A stretch of DNA of 35,155 nt from JAEUIZ01 sp046155605 (lineage in GTDB: Bacteria; Planctomycetota; Phycisphaerae; Phycisphaerales; UBA1924). The DNA is taken from assembly GCA_046155605.1 (NCBI GenBank), contig JBJXFQ010000014.1, positions 1-35,155 on the forward strand, read 5' to 3'. Below, piece by piece: positions 18,387-27,267 of the stretch. How positions within the stretch are numbered: the first letter of the stretch is position 1; each line of letters opens with the position of its first letter. Made by a program: the position numbers and the translations under genes. Under the pieces are notes generated by a model. The model was not told the DNA's origin and ran no database searches. It saw only the letters and a program-made list of their open reading frames with translations.

Positions 18387-18900
18387 GTGTTCGACTCTTG
18401 CTAGCTGCGCTTTCGTGCAAAGCCGTAGGCGGGATGAGGCCCGGGCAAGGGTGTGCGTTGCGCCGGATTGCGCCTGTTGGCAGGTTCCCGTGGCAGAGAA
18501 TGGCGTACTTTGGCAGACTTTTGAGGGGGAGGCGCTGCGCCAGACGGCGCTGGATGGCAGTCATTTGGCCCCCCGCTCATGTCAGCGGATGCCGGTAAAT
18601 GTCAGGCTTTTTGCCCTTCCCCCGCGCGGCCCGAGGCCAGGACGACGCGACCCGTTGCGACCTCTTGCGACCAGACGCGTCTGGGTGCGACGGGTTCGTC
18701 TTGACTGTACTGCTGCCTTTCGGAAACGGTGGACGCCGGGGTTCGAGACGGCTCCTTCTTGCCACCGCGATCTCTCTTGGAATCGCCAAATCTTAATGAA
18801 CCAGCAGGAGCCCACGCTGTCGGGTGAGCCGGCCTCCGTCGCAGTCGGGATGTGTACGAGGCCCGCCCCGGTAGGGTGGGGCGCACCTGGAGACGATGCC
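18387..18900. other. 514-bp intergenic region with 10-bp periodic repeats and a palindrome
   Basis: No convincing gene. The open frame that leads into the next gene extends up to 18415, but it has no ribosome site and untypical composition. The region holds five consecutive 10-bp units beginning GCGAC or GCGTC (18647-18696) and, inside them, a perfect 14-bp palindrome CCAGACGCGTCTGG (18671-18684). I see no clear intrinsic terminator for the secretion operon. Confidence 0.5.
18647..18696. repeat. Five 10-bp units (GCGACCnnTT-like) containing a 14-bp palindrome
   Basis: The units read GCGACCCGTT, GCGACCTCTT, GCGACCAGAC, GCGTCTGGGT and GCGACGGGTT, one per helical turn. The central two together form the perfect palindrome CCAGACGCGTCTGG (18671-18684), and the outer ones partly complement each other (CGACCCGT against ACGGGTTCG). 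It lies about 200 bp before the start of a secreted repeat protein. It could be a regulator array or a structured leader. Confidence 0.5.
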
Positions 18901-20118
18901 ATGCAATACATCCAAGTCGAGCAACCCACCACCCCACGACTCTCGCAGCGCGGCCTGCGATTGAAATCGTCCGGCATGCGGCGCGCCAACGCTTCGATGC
19001 CGACTCGGTGCGGCGTCGCCAATGCGCCTTCGGAGCGGCGCCACAACCTTGGTGGGATCGCCGCGGCGCTGGTGGCGGGAATGGGCGCAGTCGTCGGCAG
19101 TGCGCACGCCGGTTGGACGGTGATCAAGCTCCACCCGAATCATCCCGGGGCGATCAGTTCCTTTGCGGAGGCCACCCGCGGCGGGAAGCAGGCGGGAAAG
19201 GTCTGGTACCAGGGCGATGAGTCCGCGGGGTGGGTCGCCACACGCTGGGCGGGTACGGCCGCATCTGCTTCCGCCCTGTTCTCTAACGGAGGCAGCATCG
19301 CGCAAGGCGTCGATGGTGTGCAATATGTCGGATATCAGTTCCTGCCAGGCCAGCGGGCGATGCTCTGGACAAATAACGGAGTTGGCCCGGCGAACGCTGT
19401 GAATCTCCATCCGCTGGGCGCGGGAATGTCGGAGATTTCGGCCATCGATGGCGGACTCAAGGTTGGCGGAGTTGACGACAAGGCGGCACTCTGGACCGCC
19501 ACCAATACATGGATCAACCTCCATCCAACAGGATTCATGGGGTCCGAGGCCCTGGGCGTGCATGGCCAGATCAAGGTGGGAATGGCCTACATGTCCGGCC
19601 CCGTATCCCACGCGATGCTTTGGGATGCCGCGAACAACGCGATCGACCTCAGCCCGCCGGGCAGCTTGAACTCGATCCTGTGTGCGTGCTACGGCACGCA
19701 GCAGGTCGGCCGCGTCGAATTCCCCGCCTCTCCGCTTCGAGCCTACCTGTGGAACGGGACACCCAACGGCATCAGCCTGCATCCTGCGAACATGTACGCG
19801 TCAGCGGCGCTCGCGGCGGGCAACGGCGCTCAGGCAGGCTGGGTTCAAGCCGCGCTGAATGGGCCGTATGCGGCCGCGATCTGGTTCGGCACGCCAAACT
19901 CGTATGTGAATCTTGGCGCGATGGTCCCGGGGTTCTCAGACACGTTCGCCACCGGGGTGGAGAAGATCGGGCAGCAGATCTGGGTCTCGGGGTGGGGCGT
20001 CAACACGCTGGCCAACAACCGCGTCGAGGCGCTCTTGTGGTACTACACCAAGACGATTCCTTTGAACCCGGTTGCCAGAGCGGTGCCGGCAACCAGCGGG
20101 AATGAACTTCCGGAGTGA
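18901..20118 (+). CDS. Secreted repeat protein, paralogue of the 856-2052 gene without the dockerin-like tag
   Basis: A 405-residue protein. ATG 18901 is chosen because GGAGA lies 7 bases upstream. The N-terminus is long and basic, then a hydrophobic stretch (IAAALVAGMGAVVGSAHA) forms a signal peptide cleaved before GWTVIKLHP. The body has about seven repeats of the type 'AMLW....NAINLHP.G...S.A..V.G.QQVG', the same as in the 856-2052 protein, and both start the mature chain with WTV.(K/N)LHP. Unlike its paralogue it ends without the NCDGS..LNVADF tag, so it may stay soluble or be anchored differently. The repeats probably fold as a beta-propeller. Function unknown. Confidence 0.82.
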   Translation: MQYIQVEQPTTPRLSQRGLRLKSSGMRRANASMPTRCGVANAPSERRHNLGGIAAALVAGMGAVVGSAHAGWTVIKLHPNHPGAISSFAEATRGGKQAGKVWYQGDESAGWVATRWAGTAASASALFSNGGSIAQGVDGVQYVGYQFLPGQRAMLWTNNGVGPANAVNLHPLGAGMSEISAIDGGLKVGGVDDKAALWTATNTWINLHPTGFMGSEALGVHGQIKVGMAYMSGPVSHAMLWDAANNAIDLSPPGSLNSILCACYGTQQVGRVEFPASPLRAYLWNGTPNGISLHPANMYASAALAAGNGAQAGWVQAALNGPYAAAIWFGTPNSYVNLGAMVPGFSDTFATGVEKIGQQIWVSGWGVNTLANNRVEALLWYYTKTIPLNPVARAVPATSGNELPE

Positions 20119-20215
20119 CCCGACACAGCGCGGGGTGCCAGCGCTCAATCAATAAACTCGCCTTGATCAATGAGCGACCTTGAGGTAAGTGTGCACGGGG
20201 GGTTGGAGCCGCGCC

Positions 20216-20863
20216 ATGCTCGCCACCATCCCGCGTCGGTACCCCGGCACCCACCCTGTTCAGGGGGGATCGAGCCGCCGCAAGCCCCGCCGCCGCCTTC
20301 CGCCCGAGGTGCTGACCGACGCCGAGGTTCGGGCGCTGATGAACGCCTGCGGCGGATCGGCCACTGGTCTTAGGAATCGCGCGCTTATTGCGCTGCTATA
20401 CCGCGCCGGCCTCCGCATCCGCGAGGCGCTGGAGCTGCGGCCCAAGGACCTCGACCTCGCCGCCGGCGCAGTTCGCGTGCTGTGGGGGAAAGGCGGGTCG
20501 TCGCGGGTGTCGGGCTTGGACGGCGGTGCCGCGGCGGTCGTCGCCCGCTGGCTCGACGTGCGGGCGTGCCACGGGGCGACCGGCCTCGCGCCCGTGTTCT
20601 GCACCCTTCGTGGGGGCCGCCTCACCGAGGCGTACGTCCGCGTGCTCCTCCCACGCCTCGCCCGCCGCGCCGGGATCGAGAAGCGCGTCCACGCCCACGG
20701 ACTGCGCCATACCCATGCCGCCCAGCTGCGGACCGAGGGTCTGGACATCGGGCTGATCAGCAAGCAACTCGGCCACCGCTCTATCGCCACTACCGCCCGC
20801 TACCTGGACCACATCGCGCCGGTGGCGGTGGTGGAGGCGATTGCGGGGAGGAGGTGGGGATAA
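20216..20863 (+). CDS. Compact tyrosine recombinase (catalytic domain only)
   Basis: A 215-residue site-specific recombinase. ATG 20216 has GGAG 7 bases upstream; a GTG at 20189 in the same frame is the alternative. The catalytic set is complete: R67 (AGLRIREAL), K92 (WGKGGSSR), H161-x-x-R164 (HGLRHTHA), H187 (LGHRS) and the nucleophile Y196 (TARYLDH). The N-terminal core-binding (SAM-like) domain of XerC/D-type enzymes is missing, leaving only about 30 basic residues (SSRRKPRRRLPP). It lies between a chromosomal-looking gene and the TerY-P island and could be the integrase that moved the island, but no flanking tRNA is visible at this end. Confidence 0.85.
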   Translation: MLATIPRRYPGTHPVQGGSSRRKPRRRLPPEVLTDAEVRALMNACGGSATGLRNRALIALLYRAGLRIREALELRPKDLDLAAGAVRVLWGKGGSSRVSGLDGGAAAVVARWLDVRACHGATGLAPVFCTLRGGRLTEAYVRVLLPRLARRAGIEKRVHAHGLRHTHAAQLRTEGLDIGLISKQLGHRSIATTARYLDHIAPVAVVEAIAGRRWG

Positions 20864-21090
20864 TCCGCTAGCGCACAATCCGCTCGCCGAGCCCGATCGG
20901 CGCGGTTCTCGCCCCACTGAACCATTCGCCACAACCGTGCGAACATTGATACCGAGAGCCGCGCCAGTTCGCGGACGCTGTGCTGGAAAACTGCAAGCCG
21001 AGTCTCCCGGCTACATACGCCGTCCGGCGGCTCCCTGTCCGCCACGCCCGTGCCGATTCCAGCTGGGGTGGCTGGGTCAGTGCGAGTCAT
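20800..21090 (-). CDS. Doubtful small ORF overlapping the recombinase end
   Basis: A 96-residue frame starting at ATG 21090 with AGAGGGG 6 bases upstream. The last 64 bp run antisense to the recombinase gene. The middle (FQHSVRELARLSVSMFARLWRMVQW) could be an amphipathic helix or helix-turn-helix, but I recognise no family. It may be a decayed gene or a chance frame in GC-rich DNA. Confidence 0.2.
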   Translation of the reverse strand: MTRTDPATPAGIGTGVADREPPDGVCSRETRLAVFQHSVRELARLSVSMFARLWRMVQWGENRADRARRADCALADYPHLLPAIASTTATGAMWSR

Positions 21091-21275
21091 CGCACACCCC
21101 TCTGGTAGTTCCCTATGCAGCCGAGGGACCATCTGCCCAGAAACTCTGGCGATCGAACGCCCCGAGGCGCGCAGAGTCCCCACTGGTCATCTCGCACGCA
21201 AGACTTCAAATTCACGACGGCTTGACGCGTCGCATCCAGTGCGTTGCCACCGTCCAGGCCAGTCCGCAGCGCATT
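20864..21275. other. 412-bp region between recombinase and helicase genes
   Basis: The two flanking genes converge here. Apart from the doubtful minus-strand frame ending at 20800, I see no gene, RNA or clear terminator. It may contain remnants of the recombinase attachment region. Confidence 0.3.
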
Positions 21276-23516
21276 TCAGTCACTCGCGACAGCCGCGACA
21301 ACGTCCATCCAGCGTTCATCCAGTCTGTCTGCGGCGATGGACTCATTGAGCAGATCTTCAGCGAACAGATAGTCGAACTTTCTGAACTGCTTCGGAGCAA
21401 TCATCTGCGCGAGGTCTCGGAGGGCAGGCGGTGACTTAACTGCGTCCGTCAAGATTCGTCGCACGTCTCCCACGCTGGCACGGCCTTCGATAGCTACCTG
21501 CCGATCGATCGCTTCTACGCCAGCCCAGCTCAATAGTGCGAGGCACGTTCGATGCTGCCGCGTCCCAGTCCAGGTCAACCACAGACAGCGATCCGATGTC
21601 AGATCGATTAGGGCACGTCGGCCGAGGCCTCGAGTACGGGCTGTGTGACGCGCTAGATCCAGAGCCTCAGCTGACGTCTGGTCAAGGTATGGATAGGTCG
21701 TCTGGCCAGCGAGCACAGCGAGCATCTCGTCCCGGATCTTCGGGTGAATGTCACCCAAGCCGCCAGTGAAGACCGGACGCTGTCGACGCTTTGCGGGTGT
21801 CACATACAGACTCATTCGGGCGGCGTCGACATCGATGACTTGCCAGCGCCGCGCAGCGAACACTAAGTGCTCCCCAACTTTTGGTACCGTATCGATTGGG
21901 AGCGATCCCAGAGTGCGATCGCCGGCGATAATCGTGAACTCGATGCGGCTAGCAAACGCTGCGTAGAAGTCCTTCTGTGCCCGAAGTCGCTCTCCCTCAA
22001 GGCCGAGGATGAGGCTGCCATCAGGTCCCTGTTCCAATACGTCCACGGCACCAAGGTTTCGGAGCACGGCGGCGAACATCGGCTTGTCAAAGTGCACAAA
22101 CGGGCCATCATGACAGAGCCGCTGCTGCAGGCTCGATGCGTCGATCGCGCCCGTCTCGGCAACCGTGCTGATCATCTGGTGCGCAAGAGTGCTCAGATCT
22201 ATTGCCGAAGGCGCGGGCGGCTCAACCCATTGCCGGAGCATGAGCTCGCAGATGGCGACAGTCTGAAGGAGCTCCAGTGGAAGCTGCGACAGCGGGTCCT
22301 TCTCGTTGGTGCGATCCTCGCAAATCACATACCCACGCAGACGGCGCGGCTCACCGTCTTTGCGTCCACTCCTCCCCAATCGCTGCTTGAAGGAAGCGAC
22401 AGACCAAGGCGCACCGATCTGCCCCACCATCCAGACAGAGCCGATGTCGATTCCCATTTCGAGGGTGCTCGAGCAGACCGTCGTCATCGCCCGGCCGCCC
22501 TTCATGGTGGCTTCCGTGTCCTCTCGTACCTCTTTCGCCAGCGAGCCGTGGTGAACGAGAAACGATTCTGGGAGACCATCATTCCGACAGCACTCGTTGG
22601 CCATGTCTGCGTACAACTCGATGTCTCCCTTCGCATTGGCGAACACAAGGTTGCTGTGTGTACGGCAATGCTCGGCAAGATCCTGAGCGATGCGTTGCAT
22701 CGTCACCAAGTCGGCGTCCGGCGCTGTCGCTGGGTCGGCGCCCACCACAACCTGGTCTTCGGCACCTTCGTCGCCGTCCGTGTCCTTAACATAGCCGTGG
22801 ATGCGAAACTTGATCTCCTTTCCGGGCCCGTCATCAGTGATGATGCTGACATGGCGTGGATCGGACGGGTTGAGGTAGCGCTGTGCCGCCGACGGGTCGC
22901 CAACGGTGGCCGACAACCCGAGCATTCGCGGCCTTCGCTGATCCTGCCGCACATACCGCCTGACACGCGAGAGGAGGCTCGCGAGGTGAAGCCCTCGCTC
23001 TCCGGAGAGAAACGCGTGGACCTCATCGATCACGACCGCCCGCAGGCCTCCGAACAGGTCCCCGAGGTGGCGAGTACGATTGATCAGCAGTGACTCGAGC
23101 GACTCGGGCGTGATGAGAAGAACGCCGCTGGGCTCCTTGACCAGCGCGGCCTTCTGGCTTGCCGACACATCGCCATGCCAACGATGCACATTGACGTCGA
23201 GGTGCGTACACAGATCTTCAAGGCGGCCGAACTGGTCATTGATCAAAGCCTTCAGTGGACCGACATACATCGCTCGGACCGATCCGATCGGCTCGGCTGA
23301 AATGGCGGATAGCACGGGAAGGAATGCCGCCTCTGTTTTGCCTCCGGCAGTCTCCGCCATGATGAGCAGGTCGGCGTCGGTCGCGACGTAGGCTCGGATC
23401 GCTTTGGCTTGAATTGCCCGAAGCTCCAGCCAGCCCATTGAGTAGAGCTGACGTTGCACCCCCGCCGCAAGTAGGGTGAATGCATGCGGCTCGGCATCAA
23501 GCGGCGACAACGTCAT
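21276..23516 (-). CDS. Lhr-like superfamily 2 DEVH-box helicase of the TerY-P/TerB system
   Basis: A 746-residue ATP-dependent helicase starting at ATG 23516. Core motifs: Walker A AETAGGKT (K60), motif Ia PLKALINDQ, DEVH (164-167), SAT (202-204), and motif VI QRLGRSGRK (about 378-386). About 350 residues follow, including a winged-helix-like part and a C-terminal domain, as in Lhr-family and BrxHI-like helicases. It follows the BrxD-like ATPase by 14 bp and is the last gene of the minus-strand unit. Such helicases occur with BrxD ATPases in BREX type 2 and in TerB-linked gene clusters. No methylase or PglZ gene is nearby, so this is not BREX. Probable role: remodelling or unwinding of foreign or damaged DNA, inferred. 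Confidence 0.88.
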   Translation of the reverse strand: MTLSPLDAEPHAFTLLAAGVQRQLYSMGWLELRAIQAKAIRAYVATDADLLIMAETAGGKTEAAFLPVLSAISAEPIGSVRAMYVGPLKALINDQFGRLEDLCTHLDVNVHRWHGDVSASQKAALVKEPSGVLLITPESLESLLINRTRHLGDLFGGLRAVVIDEVHAFLSGERGLHLASLLSRVRRYVRQDQRRPRMLGLSATVGDPSAAQRYLNPSDPRHVSIITDDGPGKEIKFRIHGYVKDTDGDEGAEDQVVVGADPATAPDADLVTMQRIAQDLAEHCRTHSNLVFANAKGDIELYADMANECCRNDGLPESFLVHHGSLAKEVREDTEATMKGGRAMTTVCSSTLEMGIDIGSVWMVGQIGAPWSVASFKQRLGRSGRKDGEPRRLRGYVICEDRTNEKDPLSQLPLELLQTVAICELMLRQWVEPPAPSAIDLSTLAHQMISTVAETGAIDASSLQQRLCHDGPFVHFDKPMFAAVLRNLGAVDVLEQGPDGSLILGLEGERLRAQKDFYAAFASRIEFTIIAGDRTLGSLPIDTVPKVGEHLVFAARRWQVIDVDAARMSLYVTPAKRRQRPVFTGGLGDIHPKIRDEMLAVLAGQTTYPYLDQTSAEALDLARHTARTRGLGRRALIDLTSDRCLWLTWTGTRQHRTCLALLSWAGVEAIDRQVAIEGRASVGDVRRILTDAVKSPPALRDLAQMIAPKQFRKFDYLFAEDLLNESIAADRLDERWMDVVAAVASD

Positions 23517-23530
23517 GGACAGTCCGTTCT

Positions 23531-24916
23531 CTACATCCGGAAGGACGTCAGGTCATCGTCCTGTGCCGACCGATTCGACGGGGCTTTGCCGGTTTCTGGC
23601 GCTGATGGGGGGGCGGCCGCCACCGGAGCCGCGGCCTCATCAAGTACCGGGTGAGTGTCTGGGGTTTGTGGCGCAGTCGTGCTGATTGCCGCGACCAACT
23701 GCCGCCAGTCGGTGCCGGGGTTCTGTTCGAGCACGTTCAAAAGACCGACGAAATCCTTGATAGTCTCTCGGGGGGTTTGGAAGTAGGCTGCTCCCATGCG
23801 CTTCTGACAGCTTTCAAGGTATGCGACGATGCCGTCCTCTGGCAAGACGGTCTCCTCGCTCTGGGCGCGTGCAAAGACTCGCCGAATGTTGTGGAGAAGC
23901 ACGAAACAGTCCTCGGGCGTCAAATTGGCGAGGCGGATGACCGGGCCGGAGAGGTCCACCAGTTGTTCACTCGCAAAGCGGTTGGTCGCGAGCCGCGTGG
24001 CCAACGCCTCGTAGCTGAAAAGGCCTCGGCGTTTGTCTGTCATGCAGTCATCTGTGGCGGCAAAGATGACGGCGAGCCCCTCGACGCCGCCCTGCAGGCA
24101 ATCATTAAGAATGCGCAAGATAGCTTCGTAGTTGCGATCTCTCGCCTGCCTGTTGTTGAGGCGATGCGAAAGCACTACGAGTTCGTCCAGGCAGACGAGC
24201 AGGCCCTTATAGCCCGCGATGCGCACAAAGGCAGCCATGAGCTTCAGATAGTCGTAAAAGGAGTCATCATCAATGATCGAGCGGACGCCCAGATCTTGAC
24301 GGGCCTCAGTCTTGGTCGAGTATTCGGCACGCAGCCAACGGATCGCCGCGGTTTGCAATTCTGGCTTGTGCTCTGAGAAGCCACGGTAGTAGGCCGACAG
24401 CACGGCGGCAAAGTCGTAACCGCTGACCAGTTCTTGGAGTGGTTTCAGGCGATCGGCGATGGTGCGATGGACTTCGTCGTCCGTGCCACCGCGGCCGGTC
24501 ACTTCGTGGGCTACTTCCGAGACCCATCGCTCGACAAGACTCCCCATCGCGCCGCCCTCGGGCTTTGAGCGCGTCGCCATGTTCTTCATCAGTTCGGCAT
24601 AGAGGGCGCGGGCGACGCCTCCCGAACCGTTGAGCCGTCTGTCGGTCGTGATGTCGGCACGAACAACGACATGCCGACGCTCGAGCGCCACGGTTTGAAT
24701 CAGGTTTATGAAAAAGCTCTTGCCCGCTCCGAATCGGCCGATCACGAAGCGGACCGCCGCGCCGCCACCTTCAACCCGCTGGAGATCCGAGAGCAGCGCG
24801 TTCACCTCGGCCTTCCGTCCGACCTGGACGTGCTGAAGGCCGATTGACGGCACGACCCCCGCTCCGAGGGAACTCAGAATCGCAGACCGTTCTTTCTCGC
24901 GAATCGGGATGGACAT
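23531..24916 (-). CDS. BrxD-like P-loop ATPase (DUF2791 family)
   Basis: A 461-residue AAA-like ATPase starting at ATG 24916, 8 bp after the TerB gene. It opens with the family pattern ILSSLGAGVVPSIGLQHVQVGR, then Walker A GRFGAGKSFF (about 61-69) and Walker B LLVCLDE (D244-E245). A disordered Pro/Ala-rich linker (about 415-450) leads to the C-terminal tail DDDLTSFRM. This matches BrxD/DUF2791 ATP-binding proteins of BREX and Ter-linked systems. Spacing on both sides (8 and 14 bp) shows tight operon linkage with the TerB and helicase genes, so the three probably work as one ATP-driven DNA-processing unit. Confidence 0.87.
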   Translation of the reverse strand: MSIPIREKERSAILSSLGAGVVPSIGLQHVQVGRKAEVNALLSDLQRVEGGGAAVRFVIGRFGAGKSFFINLIQTVALERRHVVVRADITTDRRLNGSGGVARALYAELMKNMATRSKPEGGAMGSLVERWVSEVAHEVTGRGGTDDEVHRTIADRLKPLQELVSGYDFAAVLSAYYRGFSEHKPELQTAAIRWLRAEYSTKTEARQDLGVRSIIDDDSFYDYLKLMAAFVRIAGYKGLLVCLDELVVLSHRLNNRQARDRNYEAILRILNDCLQGGVEGLAVIFAATDDCMTDKRRGLFSYEALATRLATNRFASEQLVDLSGPVIRLANLTPEDCFVLLHNIRRVFARAQSEETVLPEDGIVAYLESCQKRMGAAYFQTPRETIKDFVGLLNVLEQNPGTDWRQLVAAISTTAPQTPDTHPVLDEAAAPVAAAPPSAPETGKAPSNRSAQDDDLTSFRM

Positions 24917-24924
24917 GGCGTAGT

Positions 24925-26979
24925 TTATCGTGGCCTGAGGTCGACGAGCAGCACGCCATCGACTTCATCGACCAAGGGAGTCCCGCCGGATTCAAGGGCC
25001 CACTCGTTGATTGCCTCAATCACGCCGTCCAGCATCACGCGGTGCTCGCGAGCCAAGGCGACAGCTTCTTCTCGATTCCACCTGGGTCGGACCCGCAGCG
25101 CAGTCAGGAAGGGAGCGTATCTGGCTGGCAAGCCAGGATTTACAGCAGCACCAGCGGGGGACGTCATGGGCTCAGCGGAAACTCGCTCAGCGGTGACAAT
25201 GGCGGCCGTGACCCCGGACGCGGGTCGCTCGTTTTCCGTCTCCTCGCTCATAGCCGTGGCCAAGAGGGTCGCGACCTCGCGCGTTTCGGCCAGTATGGCG
25301 CTGATGGCTTCTCGATTCAGTCGGAGCGCGTTTTGAGGCGGGATTGGCTCCCCACCCACGCCGGGCTGGCCGGCAGCAACCGTGACGAAGTCGGTACCCG
25401 CCTGCGGTAGGATCTGGGCGACGGTCTCATCGAGCTGTTCGGGGGGCAGGGCCAGTGCTCTGAAGCACCTACGAAGCGCCGTGAGCTCCTTGCGATCGAT
25501 GTTGCCGCTCGCCGCCGCGATTGCGACCAGCAGACGGCCCGCCTGCCGCCGCGCGTCTGGCGCGAGCAGTGTCTCGAGGCGTTTGGACACCGCGCCCAGG
25601 TCGGCACCGGACGCCAGTAGAACGGCGCGCAAGGCGTTAAGGCGCTGCATCTCGCTGGCGGGGAGTTGAAACACGGCATCGATGTTGTCGGACAAGCGTC
25701 GCAACTCCTCCGGATCGACAACGCCATCAGCTTCCGCAATGGTCAGCCCGAGTTGCAGGAAGCACGCCGCGCCGAGGTACCGTGATCGATCGGAGTGTGC
25801 GGTATCGCTCGGCAGGAACACCGCGACGCAGTCATCCCACGCATAGGCGCGAGCGGTCATTCGCGTGTCCGGTTCGATCGCAAACCCGGCATGTTGAATG
25901 GTGTCCGCCACGCGGCGACTCTGCGACGCAGTTAGTTTCGGTCGCTGCTCGACCCCGATCGCCGCACAAAGCGCGCCGGCTGAGACGAGTGTCGCGTGTT
26001 GATGATCGTTGGCGTCGCTCTGGCGAGCGCTCGCAACGACGCTCTGAATGGCGTGAGCCAGGGGATGGTCAACGCCCTCTCGGAGTTCGACCGGCATCGC
26101 CTCCCATGCCTGCACGGTCAGCACGCCATCGACGCCTGTGGCAACCCGCGACAGCCCGCGCAGGTCCTCCACACACTGATTCCACAAGTCGGCCAGAGGT
26201 TCAAACTGGCTCGGAATCCCTGTCGGATCGCCGATCGTGCATGCAGCCTCCTCGAGCCCGCCGCTGGCGGGACGGTATGTGTGACGACGAGGGCGCTTCG
26301 AAACCTTCAGATCAAGTCCCGCTCCGAACTTCTCGGTGTATCGCTTTCGGAACAGATCGCCAAACTGCTCGCTCACGCGCTTGGTCACAACGCTTTGGAC
26401 CGACCTGGGGTTGAGTCTGGCGACCCGCAGCGCGAGATCACTGGATAGCGGACGGTTGTGCAGCGCGAGCCAGGAGAGCGGTGCAGGCATCGTCGCCTCG
26501 TTCCATGTCTCCGTGAGCTCGCAAACGGTATCGAATGCCCGCGCGTTGAAGAGTTCTGGTGCCCGCGCAACCTCATACCACAGCAGTGCAGACGAATAGA
26601 GCCTGAATGACCTTCCGTCGCGGGTGCCTTTTCTTGGCTCATCGAGCTTTCGAAGCCGAACGATCTCCCTGAGCGCCCATTCCTTGTCCTGCTGGTCTAC
26701 AAGCAGTCGCCGTTCGATGCCATAGAAGTAGAGGAACAGCAGACCCTCGGCCGGTGGGAGAGTGGTCTTGCCGCTCGCGAGCCAATCGAGGTAGAGGAAC
26801 CGGTGTTCAGGCTCGATGCGGGAGTACCACGGCCAGTACCCCATGTCTGGCGCGATGCCGCGCGGACGCCGAACCTCGGCATTCAGGAGGATCTCTGACG
26901 GGTCGGTGGCCCAGTCGTAGCTGGCCCGCTTGCCGTCGGATGCGTACACGTGGGGATCACGCAGCCGAATCCCGGCCAC
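24925..26979 (-). CDS. TerB_N-TerB-TerB_C domain protein
   Basis: A 684-residue protein starting at GTG 26979, the only possible start after an upstream in-frame stop at 27004-27006. The N-terminal ~220 residues (DMGYWPWYSRIEPEHRF..YLDWLASG...YFYGIERRLL) match the TerB_N pattern. A helical TerB-like domain follows at about 400-515 with acidic signatures TIAEADGVVDPEEL and ASGNIDRKEL, and a C-terminal TerB_C-like part (about 540-684) ends VDGVLLVDLRPR. In published comparative work such proteins occur with a DUF2791 ATPase and an SF2 helicase, exactly as here. It probably scaffolds or senses (metal or membrane signal) for the downstream ATPase and helicase; mechanism unknown. Confidence 0.85.
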   Translation of the reverse strand: MAGIRLRDPHVYASDGKRASYDWATDPSEILLNAEVRRPRGIAPDMGYWPWYSRIEPEHRFLYLDWLASGKTTLPPAEGLLFLYFYGIERRLLVDQQDKEWALREIVRLRKLDEPRKGTRDGRSFRLYSSALLWYEVARAPELFNARAFDTVCELTETWNEATMPAPLSWLALHNRPLSSDLALRVARLNPRSVQSVVTKRVSEQFGDLFRKRYTEKFGAGLDLKVSKRPRRHTYRPASGGLEEAACTIGDPTGIPSQFEPLADLWNQCVEDLRGLSRVATGVDGVLTVQAWEAMPVELREGVDHPLAHAIQSVVASARQSDANDHQHATLVSAGALCAAIGVEQRPKLTASQSRRVADTIQHAGFAIEPDTRMTARAYAWDDCVAVFLPSDTAHSDRSRYLGAACFLQLGLTIAEADGVVDPEELRRLSDNIDAVFQLPASEMQRLNALRAVLLASGADLGAVSKRLETLLAPDARRQAGRLLVAIAAASGNIDRKELTALRRCFRALALPPEQLDETVAQILPQAGTDFVTVAAGQPGVGGEPIPPQNALRLNREAISAILAETREVATLLATAMSEETENERPASGVTAAIVTAERVSAEPMTSPAGAAVNPGLPARYAPFLTALRVRPRWNREEAVALAREHRVMLDGVIEAINEWALESGGTPLVDEVDGVLLVDLRPR

Positions 26980-27003
26980 GTCAAGCGTCGTTCCCTTGCC
27001 GTG

Positions 27004-27201
27004 TCATTTCATGCTGGCAGTCTCAGGTGGGGAGTGCCGGCGCGACGATGCCCGGACAGCGGGGACATCAGTGAGCGGACGGGGAGTAGCCCGTGGCGAC
27101 GGGGCCGGGTCGTCTCGCTTCGCCGCCTTTGACCTCTTGCCTGCGGTGCGCAAGATCAGCCACAAAACGACGGCGGCGATGATGACGGCGATGATCCACA
27201 T
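27004..27201 (-). CDS. Single-helix membrane peptide between the kinase and TerB genes
   Basis: A 65-residue protein starting at ATG 27201 with GTGAGG 7 bases upstream. Residues about 3-18 are a strong hydrophobic helix (IIAVIIAAVVLWLILR), followed by a basic then Pro/Ala-rich tail. It lies 24 bp before the TerB start and 66 bp after the kinase end, in the same direction, so it is probably part of the operon. No family recognised. It could recruit or tether the TerB complex at the membrane where the kinase also sits; this is inference. Confidence 0.6.
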   Translation of the reverse strand: MWIIAVIIAAVVLWLILRTAGKRSKAAKRDDPAPSPRATPRPLTDVPAVRASSRRHSPPETASMK

Positions 27202-27267
27202 GCTGCAGCCTCACTGATGTCAATGTCTGATAAGGATACGAACGGGTGCCGACACAGTTGTGTTGTT

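Noticed and set aside
18793..19782. Minus-strand frame of 329 codons opposite the second secreted repeat protein
   Set aside because: The plus strand has a signal peptide, ribosome site and clear repeats; the antisense frame has none.
21867..23093. Plus-strand frame of 408 codons opposite the helicase
   Set aside because: The minus strand encodes complete helicase motifs in this stretch; the plus frame is a shadow.
21276..24916. BREX type 2 system suggested by BrxD-like ATPase and Lhr-like helicase
   Set aside because: No PglX methylase, PglZ, PglW or PglY gene is present; the neighbours instead fit the TerB/TerY-P setting.
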